Source: an uncultured Nitrospina sp. (GTDB taxonomy: Bacteria > Nitrospinota > Nitrospinia > Nitrospinales > VA-1). From it: a stretch of DNA of 6,835 nucleotides. How positions within the stretch are numbered: position 1 is the first letter of the stretch; every line of letters begins with the position of its first letter. The stretch lies in assembly GCA_950072225.1 (NCBI GenBank), contig CATMOP010000107.1, forward strand, positions 1 to 6,835. The letters are read 5' to 3'. The notes beneath the pieces are model-generated. The model was not told where the DNA came from, ran no database searches, and saw only the letters and a list, made by a program, of their open reading frames with translations. This document shows positions 1-6,543 of the stretch, piece by piece. A program made the translations under genes and the position numbers.

Positions 1-1080
1 TCCAAGTCTCTAGGGCTTCGGCGCACTAAACAGGCAGAAGAACTTCGCATCGGTGTGCGCTACTTGATCAAAGAAGCAGACCTTGCAGGAACCTTAGAAG
101 ACCTTTCCAATCTTGCTGATGTTTTTTTGCAGACTGTTTATCGCATTGCCTGTGAGGAACAAAAATCCGGCAACCACAATGACTTTTGCATCATCGGCAT
201 GGGCAAGCTTGGAGGGCATGAATTGAATTTCGGCTCAGACCTCGATGTCTTGCTGGTCTACGATGAAGGAGAAAGCGATCCTCCGCCCGAAGGCTTTTCC
301 GGTTACTATTCCGCCCTGTCGCAGATGATCTATAAACTGACCTCAGAAATGACCTCGGCCGGTTATGCCTATAAAATTGATACCGAGCTAAGGCCCGAGG
401 GCGATGCAGGGGCACTGGTGCTTTCTGTTCAGGGCTACGAAAAATATTTTAAATCTCGCGCCAGAATCTGGGAGCAACAGGCTCTGGTGCGGGCACGATT
501 TGTGGCGGGCAACGCTGAGGTCGGAAAAAAGTTCATCGAGGCGGTGCACCAGTTTGTTTATCAGGACAAGTTTGAATATGGGTCTCTCATAGAAATATCG
601 CGCCTGCGAGAAAGAATGGAACAGGAACTGGCAAAAGAATCCACCAAAGGCAAGAACGTGAAACTGGGATTTGGCGGTTTGGCCGATATTGAATTCGCGG
701 TACAGATTATCCAGCTGATGCACGGCAAAAAGTTTCCGCGCCTTCGGCAAACCAATACCCTTTCAGCTTTGCAAAGTTTTGTGACTCTTGGATTGGTCGA
801 CCAGGGTATGGCGGAAGAATTTCATGACAGCTACCTTTTTCTGAGAAACCTGGAATGCGCTTTGCGGATCATTCGCCAGACTCCCACCAACACCCTTCCC
901 AAGGATAATAAGGAGTTGGCGCCTTTGGCGCGATTACTCGGATACGAGGACGCTGAAATCCAGGCAGGTTCCCTGCTCATCGATTATGACCGTCATACCC
1001 AACGGGTGCGAAAACATTATCGCAAAACCATCGGCAATCTCCTCCGTGCCGGCCAAGCGGCCGGTGGCAATGTGCAATAA
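1..1080 (+). CDS. glnE: Glutamine synthetase adenylyltransferase, C-terminal part (5' end outside window)
   Basis: GlnE adenylylates, and with its other domain deadenylylates, glutamine synthetase in response to PII and glutamine. The frame is open from base 1, so the gene enters from the left. A GTG at 55 is internal: the codons before it (LGLRRTKQAEELRIG) match the linker that precedes the second nucleotidyltransferase domain. The domain shows GMGKLGGHELNFGSDLD, with the metal-binding GSDLD at 232-246, then TELRPEGDAGALV, WEQQALVRARFVAGN and KLGFGGLADIEFAVQ. This arrangement fits the C-terminal, adenylylating domain rather than the N-terminal deadenylylating one. A helical region follows to the TAA at 1078-1080. 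The last ten or so residues (AGQAAGGNVQ) look unlike a normal GlnE end and are encoded by the short repeat at 1050-1082. The gene converges on cimA. The N-terminal half cannot be judged. Confidence 0.95.
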   Translation, partial: SKSLGLRRTKQAEELRIGVRYLIKEADLAGTLEDLSNLADVFLQTVYRIACEEQKSGNHNDFCIIGMGKLGGHELNFGSDLDVLLVYDEGESDPPPEGFSGYYSALSQMIYKLTSEMTSAGYAYKIDTELRPEGDAGALVLSVQGYEKYFKSRARIWEQQALVRARFVAGNAEVGKKFIEAVHQFVYQDKFEYGSLIEISRLRERMEQELAKESTKGKNVKLGFGGLADIEFAVQIIQLMHGKKFPRLRQTNTLSALQSFVTLGLVDQGMAEEFHDSYLFLRNLECALRIIRQTPTNTLPKDNKELAPLARLLGYEDAEIQAGSLLIDYDRHTQRVRKHYRKTIGNLLRAGQAAGGNVQ

Positions 1081-1082
1081 CT
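1050..1082 (+). repeat. Short repeat, copy 1 (forms the 3' end of glnE)
   Basis: This 33-base unit recurs at 1148-1180 with two mismatches (GT at 1072-1073 against AA). It begins with a GC-rich hairpin whose core is CCGGCC-AAGC-GGCCGG (1049-1064). It continues as GGTGGCAATGTGCAATA (1063-1079), whose exact reverse complement lies at 1200-1216. It codes for the GlnE C-terminus and includes its stop codon. This suggests a dispersed, REP-like element that inserted at or spread into the gene end. Other copies in the genome cannot be seen from here. Confidence 0.8.
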
Positions 1083-1147
1083 CGTTGAGCCGAGAACACG
1101 GTGGTTCGCCGATGAAAGCGATGGCACACTGGCCCCACGCCTAGTGT

Positions 1148-1180
1148 CGGCCAAGCGGCCGGTGGCAATAAGCAATAACT
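1148..1180 (+). repeat. Short repeat, copy 2 (intergenic)
   Basis: Second direct copy, 98 bases after the first, with the first 22 bases identical. The hairpin core is kept as CGGCC-AAGC-GGCCG (1148-1161). The segment between copies (1083-1147) has no ORF. It can fold on its own: TGGC-ACACT-GG (1122-1132) can pair with CC, AGTGT and GCCA (1140-1153), with small bulges. That fold would compete with the copy 2 hairpin. The 118-base gap between the two convergent stop codons is probably where both transcripts end, but I see no classic stem followed directly by a T-run. Confidence 0.75.
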
Positions 1181-1216
1181 TTTTCTCGCCAGTAAAAGCT
1201 ATTGCACATTGCCACC
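1161..1216. repeat. 56-bp imperfect palindrome spanning the cimA stop codon
   Basis: Copy 2 of the repeat can fold on the inverted copy at 1200-1216. GGTGGCAAT (1161-1169) pairs with ATTGCCACC (1208-1216), GCAATA (1172-1177) with TATTGC (1200-1205), and CTTTT (1179-1183) with AAAAG (1194-1198). The loop is ten bases and only three positions are mismatched, giving 20 pairs. The inverted copy also pairs exactly over 17 bp with copy 1 (1063-1079), so two folds compete. It could act as a transcript 3'-end structure for both convergent genes; that role is inferred. It lacks the following T-run of a standard terminator. Confidence 0.7.
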
Positions 1217-2782
1217 ATCACGCTGGTGGTTGAGTTTGTAGTCGATGCTGTCGATCAGGGCTTGCCAACTGGCTTCGATAATATTTTCGGAGACGCCTAC
1301 TGTGCCCCATTTGGAATGGTGATCGCCAGATTCTATCAGCACTCGTGTTTTGGCGCGGGTGCCTTTTTTTTCTTCCAGAATGCGCACTTTGTAGTCGTAG
1401 AGATTGACTTCTTCAAGTTCCGGGTAAAATTTGACCAGAGCTTTTTTGATGGCTTTATCCAGAGCGTTGACTGGGCCGGTTCCCTCGGCGGCAGAAACCT
1501 CTTGAATGCCGTTGACTCTTAATTTGACCGTGGCTTCGGAGATAGGTTCTTCATCTTCCCTGCGTTTTTCAACGATGACGCGGAACCCAATAAAATCGAA
1601 AAAGATTTCTTTTTGGCCGAGTGCATCACGCATCATCAGCTCAAAAGAAGCCTCGGCGCCTTCGTACTGAAAGCCCAGGTTCTCGGATTCTTTCAGCGAT
1701 TCAAGAATTTTCTGGACCTTCGGGTCCTTGTCGTCCACATCTAATCCATACTCCTTGGCCTTGTGAAGTATATTGCTTTTTCCAGAAAGTTCGGAAACCA
1801 GAATGCGCTGGTGGTTGCCCACTTTTTCAGGTTCGATGTGTTCATAGGTTTGAGAATTTTTGCGCACTGCGCTGACATGCACACCGCCTTTATGGGCAAA
1901 CGCACTTTTTCCCACAAACGGTTGCTGGTTCCAATGTGCTTTATTGGCCAGCTCATCCACAAACGCGGAAACATCTTTTAGGGATTGCAGTTGTTCATCC
2001 GTGACACAGTTGATCCCCATTTTTATTTTCAGGTTGGGAATGATGGAGACCAAGTTAGCGTTACCGCAGCGCTCTCCATAACCATTGATGGTGCCCTGCA
2101 CCTGCTCGGCTCCAGCTTCAATGGCATTGAGCGAGTTGGCGACCGCCACCTCTGAATCGTTGTGGGCATGAATGCCCATTTTTACTGAGATTAAATTTTT
2201 TACCTCTCCAAAGATCGAACGCACCTCGTGCGGCAGCGTCCCGCCATTGGTGTCGCATAGGACAATCCAGTCGGCTCCTGCCGATTCGGCTTCTTTTACA
2301 GCCTTGATGGCATATTCCGGATTATTTTTATATCCATCGAAGAAATGTTCGGCATCAAACAGGATCTCATCGCGCCGTTTTTTCAAGTAGGCGATGCTCT
2401 CAAAAATCATGCGCAGGTTTTCATCCAAGCTGGTGGATAAGGCATCTTTCACATGCAAGTCCCACGTTTTTCCGAAGAGGGTCACCACCTGCGTTTCAGT
2501 TTTCAGCAGGGCTTGCAGAACAATATCATCTTTCACTTTTTTATCGGGGTAACGGGTACTGCCGAAGGCGGTGATCCGTGTTTGGGAAAAGTGGGCGCGT
2601 TGGGCCTTCTCAAAAAAATCGACATCTCTGGGATTCGAGCCGGGCCAGCCGCCTTCTACATAATGTACCCCCAGTTCGTCCAGTTTGTGGGCGATGCGGA
2701 TTTTATCCTCAACGGTGAAGGAGATGCCTTCGGCCTGGGATCCATCCCTGAGTGTGGTGTCATAAATTTTTACGGAACTCAT
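1199..2782 (-). CDS. cimA: (R)-citramalate synthase
   Basis: CimA condenses pyruvate with acetyl-CoA to (R)-citramalate, the entry to isoleucine synthesis that bypasses threonine. The 527 residues fit the long CimA family in the HMGL/isopropylmalate synthase group. Seen in order: the start MSSVKIYDTTLRDGSQAEG with metal-binding D13; the FDAEHFFDGY segment near 142-151; the HAHND metal motif (H205, H207); NGYGERCGNANL (233-244); SAFAHKGGVHVSAV (293-306); and a C-terminal LeuA-type regulatory domain from about 385 to 516, probably the site of isoleucine feedback. EGGWPGSNPRD (43-53) is typical of CimA rather than LeuA. The ATG is 2 bases after the lysC stop, with no strong Shine-Dalgarno, so translation is likely coupled. 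The last residues GGNVQ and the TAG come from the inverted repeat at 1200-1216 and match the end of GlnE. All catalytic motifs look intact. Confidence 0.95.
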   Translation of the reverse strand: MSSVKIYDTTLRDGSQAEGISFTVEDKIRIAHKLDELGVHYVEGGWPGSNPRDVDFFEKAQRAHFSQTRITAFGSTRYPDKKVKDDIVLQALLKTETQVVTLFGKTWDLHVKDALSTSLDENLRMIFESIAYLKKRRDEILFDAEHFFDGYKNNPEYAIKAVKEAESAGADWIVLCDTNGGTLPHEVRSIFGEVKNLISVKMGIHAHNDSEVAVANSLNAIEAGAEQVQGTINGYGERCGNANLVSIIPNLKIKMGINCVTDEQLQSLKDVSAFVDELANKAHWNQQPFVGKSAFAHKGGVHVSAVRKNSQTYEHIEPEKVGNHQRILVSELSGKSNILHKAKEYGLDVDDKDPKVQKILESLKESENLGFQYEGAEASFELMMRDALGQKEIFFDFIGFRVIVEKRREDEEPISEATVKLRVNGIQEVSAAEGTGPVNALDKAIKKALVKFYPELEEVNLYDYKVRILEEKKGTRAKTRVLIESGDHHSKWGTVGVSENIIEASWQALIDSIDYKLNHQRDGGNVQ

Positions 2783-2784
2783 AT

Positions 2785-4062
2785 CTAAACAGCTTTCACT
2801 TTTTTCGCGGTTTTCCTTTTGGCATTCATTTTACCGGGTTTTCCCTCCATATTAAAAGCATCGTGCAAGGCGTTGACGGCAAGTTTGGAATTTTTTTGTT
2901 CAATGATGCAGGACACTTTGATCTCGGAGGTACTGATCATCAATATATTTATTTTATGCGCAGACAAAGTTTTAAAAATTTGCGCTGCCACCCCTGAGTG
3001 ACTTCGCATGCCCGCCCCAACAATGGAGATTTTAGCAATTTTAGCATCGGAGCTGACATGGGTAGCATGGATTTTTTTTGCCACTTTATCCATGATGACC
3101 ATGGCTTCCCCCAAATCTTCTCGTTGCAGCGTGAACGACATGTCGGTATGCCCCTGTTCGCTGACATTCTGAATGATCATATCAACGGAGATGGATGCCT
3201 TTGCCAAAGGCTCAAAAATATTGGCAGCGATGCCCGGTTGGTCGGGAACTTCCTTCAGGGTAATTTTTGCCTGGTTCTTGTCGCACATGATTCCGGAAAC
3301 CACCGGTTGTTCCATATTCGGATCCTCCTCGCAAATCAAAGTTCCCTTATCCCCTTCCTTGAAAGCGGATTTTACGATCAGGGGCATCTGGTATTTATGG
3401 GCAAACTCCACACAACGAATTTGCAGGACTTTGGCTCCCAGACTGGCCATTTCCAGCATTTCATCATACGATACCACATCAAGCCTTCTAGCTTGCGGCA
3501 CGATTCTTGGGTCGCAGGTATAAACCCCATCGACATCGGTATAGATTTCGCATTGCCGGGCGCCTAGCGCAACCGCCAGAGCTACCGCCGAGGTATCCGC
3601 CCCGCCCCGCCCCAAAGTCGTCACATCGCCCTCCGGATTGATGCCCTGGAATCCGGCGACCACGATCACATGATTTTCCCTCAGCATTTTGCGCGCCCGC
3701 TGGGTATCAATATTCTTAATGCGAGCCCGGGTGTGGGTGCTGTCTGTTTGCAGGCCAATCTGTCTCCCCGTCATGGAAAGAGCGGGAATGCCACGGGCTT
3801 GCAGGGCGATGGTCAGCAGGGCGGCCGAAATCCGTTCGCCGGATGACAAGAGCAGGTCGATCTCCCTACGGGCCGGATTTTTTGACAGACGACATGCCAT
3901 TTTTAACAGTTTATCGGTTTCGCCCGCCATGGCGGAAACCACGACTACGATATCGGTGCCGGTTTTTCGGGTTTTGGTAATTCGGTCGGCCACATGTTCG
4001 ATCCGCTCCAGGGTTCCCACAGAGGTTCCGCCATATTTTTGTACGATTAAAGATTTACTCAT
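2785..4062 (-). CDS. lysC: Aspartate kinase, monofunctional with two ACT domains
   Basis: LysC phosphorylates aspartate, the first committed step to lysine, methionine and threonine. The kinase domain (about 1-245) shows KYGGTSVG (9-16), VVSAM (41-45), LLSSGERISAALL (71-83), TTLGRGGADTSAVALA (148-163), and TDVDGVYTCDPR (175-186). Two ACT domains follow: about 266-330, with PDQPGIAANIFEPLA, and about 344-405, with GAGMRSHSGVAAQIF and MISTSEIKVSCII. These are the usual seats of feedback by lysine and/or threonine. The 425 residues are slightly longer than usual because of a basic tail (from about 408, ending RKTAKKVKAV). The ATG overlaps the stop of the upstream gene as ATGA. A small hairpin (CTGG-CAAA-CCAG, 4065-4076) lies just before the start and no strong Shine-Dalgarno is seen, so coupling to upstream translation is likely. 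All catalytic motifs look intact. Confidence 0.96.
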   Translation of the reverse strand: MSKSLIVQKYGGTSVGTLERIEHVADRITKTRKTGTDIVVVVSAMAGETDKLLKMACRLSKNPARREIDLLLSSGERISAALLTIALQARGIPALSMTGRQIGLQTDSTHTRARIKNIDTQRARKMLRENHVIVVAGFQGINPEGDVTTLGRGGADTSAVALAVALGARQCEIYTDVDGVYTCDPRIVPQARRLDVVSYDEMLEMASLGAKVLQIRCVEFAHKYQMPLIVKSAFKEGDKGTLICEEDPNMEQPVVSGIMCDKNQAKITLKEVPDQPGIAANIFEPLAKASISVDMIIQNVSEQGHTDMSFTLQREDLGEAMVIMDKVAKKIHATHVSSDAKIAKISIVGAGMRSHSGVAAQIFKTLSAHKINILMISTSEIKVSCIIEQKNSKLAVNALHDAFNMEGKPGKMNAKRKTAKKVKAV

Positions 4063-5252
4063 AACTGGTTTGCCAGAAAAGCCGTCAATAAATCGGGTGC
4101 GTTGGGAAATAATTTTCCTGTTTCTAAAAGTTGTTCGTCATATTGGCTGGTGTTTCCCGATGAGGTGGGATAAACCAGATAGGGAACCGGGGACCGATCG
4201 TATTTCATCAACTGTGCGGAACTGACATGGTTGACCACCACCAGCATTTTTATATTTCCCATCGTCTCCATCGCCTGGGCCAGGGGTTTAATGACCTGGG
4301 CATCGAAGTCTTCGATCATTAAAATCTTATCGTCAATATCGCCTTTGAGAGAAACTTCCTCTCCCGCTGCAATGTGCAGGAAAACGACATCTTTGCTTTC
4401 CAGTTCTTTGAGTACCGCAGAAACTTTTGCGGAATAATTGGTATCGGAAAACCCGGTCGCGCCTTCCACTTCCACGACATTCATTCCGGTGAGCTTGCCG
4501 ATTCCCTTAACCATCAAAGAAGCGGAGATTATGGACGCGCTTTTTTCATACCGTTGCCGGAAGGAGGGCAGGTTGGCGAGTTCGCCGTTTCCCCAAAACC
4601 AGATACTATTAACCGGGTCTTTGTTTTCGGCAACAAGTTTTTTGTTGTAGGCATGGTTATGCAAAATAATTTGCGCCTGGTTCATCACGAAGACCAGTTC
4701 GCGAACCGCGTTTCCCTCGGGCATGAACTGGCGGATTCCCTCGCCAATGAGTTCGTTAGGTGGAGTTAACCTTTCTAAAATCTGCGGAATTTTTATAAAC
4801 ATCAGGTTGTGATACCCCCCGCCATGATGGAACGTAACCGGAGCATCGACCACTTGCTCTTTAAGGGCGTTAATGAGAAGGCCGGAATTATCATGGGAAA
4901 GATGGTCGCCAGTATAATCTTTCATGACCATATCATCATGGGTGGGTTGCAGGGTGACCAGATCGCAACAGAGCGCGACCTCATCTGGCGCGGGTTTTAC
5001 CCCCAATCCTATTGCTGAAAGCTGAGCGTGGCCTGAAGAATATTTTTTGGGATCGAGACCCAGTAGTCCCAGACAGGAAATCTCATTTCCTGGATGCAAA
5101 TCATCCGGTATGGTCTGAACGGGTCCAAACGTTGCATTTTGCGTCAGGGCGTCCAGATTAGGGGTGTCGGCCAATTGCAAAGGAGTTTTATTATCTTTTT
5201 CCGCGAATGGCCTGTCTGTCAGACCCGCCACGATAACAACTAAGTATTTCAT
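4059..5252 (-). CDS. ApgM / 'proposed homoserine kinase' family protein lacking active-site residues (likely pseudoenzyme)
   Basis: The 397 residues follow the archaeal-type, cofactor-independent phosphoglycerate mutase family of the alkaline phosphatase superfamily. Members encoded beside lysC are often annotated as alternative homoserine kinases. Family landmarks are clear: MKYLVVIVAGLTDRP, KTPLQLADTPNLDAL (22-36), LGLLGLDPKKY (61-71), DLVTL (97-101), KGIGKLTGMNVVEVEGATG (249-267), DTNY (270-273), SPVPYLVY (354-361). Compared by eye with family motifs, the catalytic set is gone. The first metal Asp is A9; the nucleophile Ser of the GSDxAxLS motif is N56; the Asp and His of DEAGH are E298 and L302; the Asp of the DH pair is N341 (H342 remains); the late His is Y351. 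Yet the frame is unbroken. It leads the operon, overlapping lysC by 4 bp. No in-frame start lies upstream before a stop, and no clear Shine-Dalgarno is present. Activity as mutase or kinase is unlikely; a structural or regulatory role is inference. Confidence 0.85.
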   Translation of the reverse strand: MKYLVVIVAGLTDRPFAEKDNKTPLQLADTPNLDALTQNATFGPVQTIPDDLHPGNEISCLGLLGLDPKKYSSGHAQLSAIGLGVKPAPDEVALCCDLVTLQPTHDDMVMKDYTGDHLSHDNSGLLINALKEQVVDAPVTFHHGGGYHNLMFIKIPQILERLTPPNELIGEGIRQFMPEGNAVRELVFVMNQAQIILHNHAYNKKLVAENKDPVNSIWFWGNGELANLPSFRQRYEKSASIISASLMVKGIGKLTGMNVVEVEGATGFSDTNYSAKVSAVLKELESKDVVFLHIAAGEEVSLKGDIDDKILMIEDFDAQVIKPLAQAMETMGNIKMLVVVNHVSSAQLMKYDRSPVPYLVYPTSSGNTSQYDEQLLETGKLFPNAPDLLTAFLANQL

Positions 5253-5302
5253 TTTTTTAGGGATAAAGGGATTGAAAACCCAAGTATAACCAGGAATCTA
5301 TA

Positions 5303-5331
5303 ATTATAACTTAATTTTTCCATTTCCCCAA
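5303..5331 (-). promoter_or_regulatory. Sigma70-type promoter for the apgM-like/lysC/cimA operon
   Basis: On the minus strand a perfect -10 box TATAAT (plus-strand 5303-5308) lies exactly 17 bp downstream of TTGGGG (5326-5331), which keeps the key TTG of the -35 consensus. Transcription would begin near 5296, giving a leader of about 44 bases before the ATG at 5252. That leader is too short for a lysine riboswitch or T-box and shows no leader peptide. Predicted by eye only. Confidence 0.6.
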
Positions 5332-5589
5332 CTTATTGAGAAACAAAGGGCATGCGAGTTACCTTAGAAAAAATACAGAATAAATAGAGATCCCCTGGGA
5401 AAACCGTGGGGCAAATGGTTGCGGGATCAGGCATTGTTTTTTTGGTTCTTAAGGCCTGGATAAAGTCGAGTTTTATTTTTAAAATCAAACTGTTATGGAC
5501 GTAAAAAGCCTTTTATGATACTGTTTCACAACGTAAAATTAAGGAAATTTTGTCTTACTGAATTTTGGACCACCTTATTCGGGGAGAAG

Positions 5590-5595
5590 AAGGAG
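5590..5595 (+). promoter_or_regulatory. Ribosome binding site of the MBL-fold gene
   Basis: AAGGAG lies 5 bases before the ATG at 5601. It decides the start: an in-frame TTG at 5565 would add twelve residues but has no such site and would place this motif inside the coding region. Confidence 0.75.
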
Positions 5596-5600
5596 AACTT

Positions 5601-6490
5601 ATGTATGAAGTCAAAGAGATTTGTAAAAATGGCGAATCTCTACCCCTCACTACCACTGATGGGGCTCTAAGAATTGTATTTATTGGAACAGGCTCCGCAT
5701 TTGCCAAACGCAGGCGCCAGTCAAATATGCTGGTCATTCAAAAGGCGACCATCATGTTTTAATAGATTGCGGTACCCAGGGGCCTTTAGCCCTCAACGAT
5801 CTGGGATTGAGTGTTTTGGATGTCCGTTGTTATCTGCCCACCCACAGTCATGCGGTTCATATTGGCGGATTGGAGGAAGTTGCCCTGATGAATCGGTACA
5901 CTCCCAATATCTCTACGCCTGATATGATTATTTTGCGGGACTATCAGGATATTCTCTGGACCAAGAGCCTTTCAGGGGGTTGCGAATATTGTGAGGCAAA
6001 CCAGGGCCGGCCCCTGCAGTTGACGGATTTTTTCAACATTCTTCGTCCTCAGAACATTGAAATTGAGGGGAGAAAGTTTTGGGCTTACAAGCACGGGCCT
6101 ATTGAGCTCGTCATCATGCGAACGCGGCATTTTCCTGATACGGCAATCAGTGTGGATGAGTCGCAGTGGTGCTCGGGAGTGTTCATCAACCGAAAAGTCT
6201 GGATTTCGGGGGATACTATGTTCGATGCGGACTATCCTATTCGTTTTGCCAAGTTGGCGGAAGTCATGTTTCATGACACGCAATTATTTTTTGGCGGCGT
6301 ACATGCTTCTTATCAGGAACTGATGACATTGCCCGAGGATGTCCGGAAAAAAATGTTTCTTTACCATTACGGAGATAATTGGGACAAGCCGGAAACCTGG
6401 GCCGGCGGGACGGACAAATATACTGGCGATCCGATTAAAGACGGATTTTTGGGTTGGACTGACCAACGCACCGCTTACGATTTTTACTGA
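5601..6490 (+). pseudogene. Metallo-beta-lactamase-fold hydrolase, frameshifted and missing a metal-ligand Asp
   Basis: Two frames together make one MBL-fold protein of the RNase Z-like type. The first (5601 to about 5744) reads MYEVKEICK, then LRIVFIGTGSAFAKRRRQSN, and would stop at 5760-5762. The homologous reading continues in the next frame from 5744 as GDHHVLIDCGTQGPLALNDLG, through to TGA/TAA-type termination at 6488-6490. Restoring one base (an A or G in the AAAAGG at 5740-5745) gives 296 residues, a normal size. Numbering that product, the first metal motif reads THSHAVHIGG, with V86 (codon 5855-5857) where the family has Asp. The other ligands are present: H177 in TRHFPD, D205 in SGDTMFD and H256 in HYGD. 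FHDTQLFFGGVHASYQEL (224-241) is also typical. Apart from these two lesions the sequence is well kept, so the decay is recent, or one lesion is a sequencing error. Substrate unknown. Programmed -1 slippage at A-AAG is possible but less likely. Confidence 0.75.
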
Positions 6491-6530
6491 TTTTTATATT
6501 AGGAATTAGATAAGTATTAACTGCGGTTGG

Positions 6531-6535
6531 GGGAG
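6531..6535 (+). promoter_or_regulatory. Ribosome binding site of the last gene
   Basis: GGGAG, within a G-rich run, lies 8 bases before the ATG at 6544 and supports that start. Confidence 0.6.
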
Positions 6536-6543
6536 TTTCTTGC

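Larger units (their letters stand above)
5253..5600. other. Divergent intergenic region
   Basis: This AT-rich stretch of about 350 bases holds no convincing gene. Its left part carries the minus-strand operon promoter. The middle has a cluster of small inverted repeats: GATCCC/GGGATC (5389-5394, 5423-5428) encloses AACCGT/ATGGTT (5402-5407, 5415-5420), and a run of seven T follows at 5437-5443. The T-run is 8 bases past the outer stem, so this is not a standard terminator. On the plus strand a TATGAT (5514-5519) could be the -10 of the MBL gene, but no good -35 stands before it. A 12-codon frame at 5352-5387 is probably chance. Confidence 0.5.

Noticed and set aside
1050..1180. Possible CRISPR array from two 33-base repeats with a 65-base interval
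   Set aside because: There are only two copies, the interval is too long, one copy is inside glnE coding sequence, a third copy is inverted, and no cas gene is present.
2998..3567. Plus-strand open frame of 189 codons
   Set aside because: It lies wholly antisense to lysC, whose kinase and ACT motifs are unmistakable. Its translation shows no family pattern and no ribosome binding site was seen.
3689..4225. Plus-strand open frame of 178 codons across the lysC/apgM-like junction
   Set aside because: It is an antisense shadow of two well-supported genes, with composition typical of reverse-frame translation.
5253..5302. Lysine riboswitch or T-box leader for the lysC operon
   Set aside because: The leader predicted from the promoter is only about 44 bases and shows no matching stems.
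5352..5387. Twelve-codon frame (MRVTLEKIQNK) as a leader peptide
   Set aside because: The only G-rich stretch upstream is one base from the ATG, no attenuator follows, and its composition tells nothing; chance is enough.
5565..5600. Upstream TTG start for the MBL-fold gene
   Set aside because: The AAGGAG at 5590-5595, five bases before ATG 5601, marks the start better. The added residues do not look like part of the fold.
5807..6490. Separate intact gene starting at TTG 5807
   Set aside because: It would begin inside the MBL fold and lack the first strands and the GTGSAF motif, which lie in the preceding frame. No ribosome binding site precedes it.
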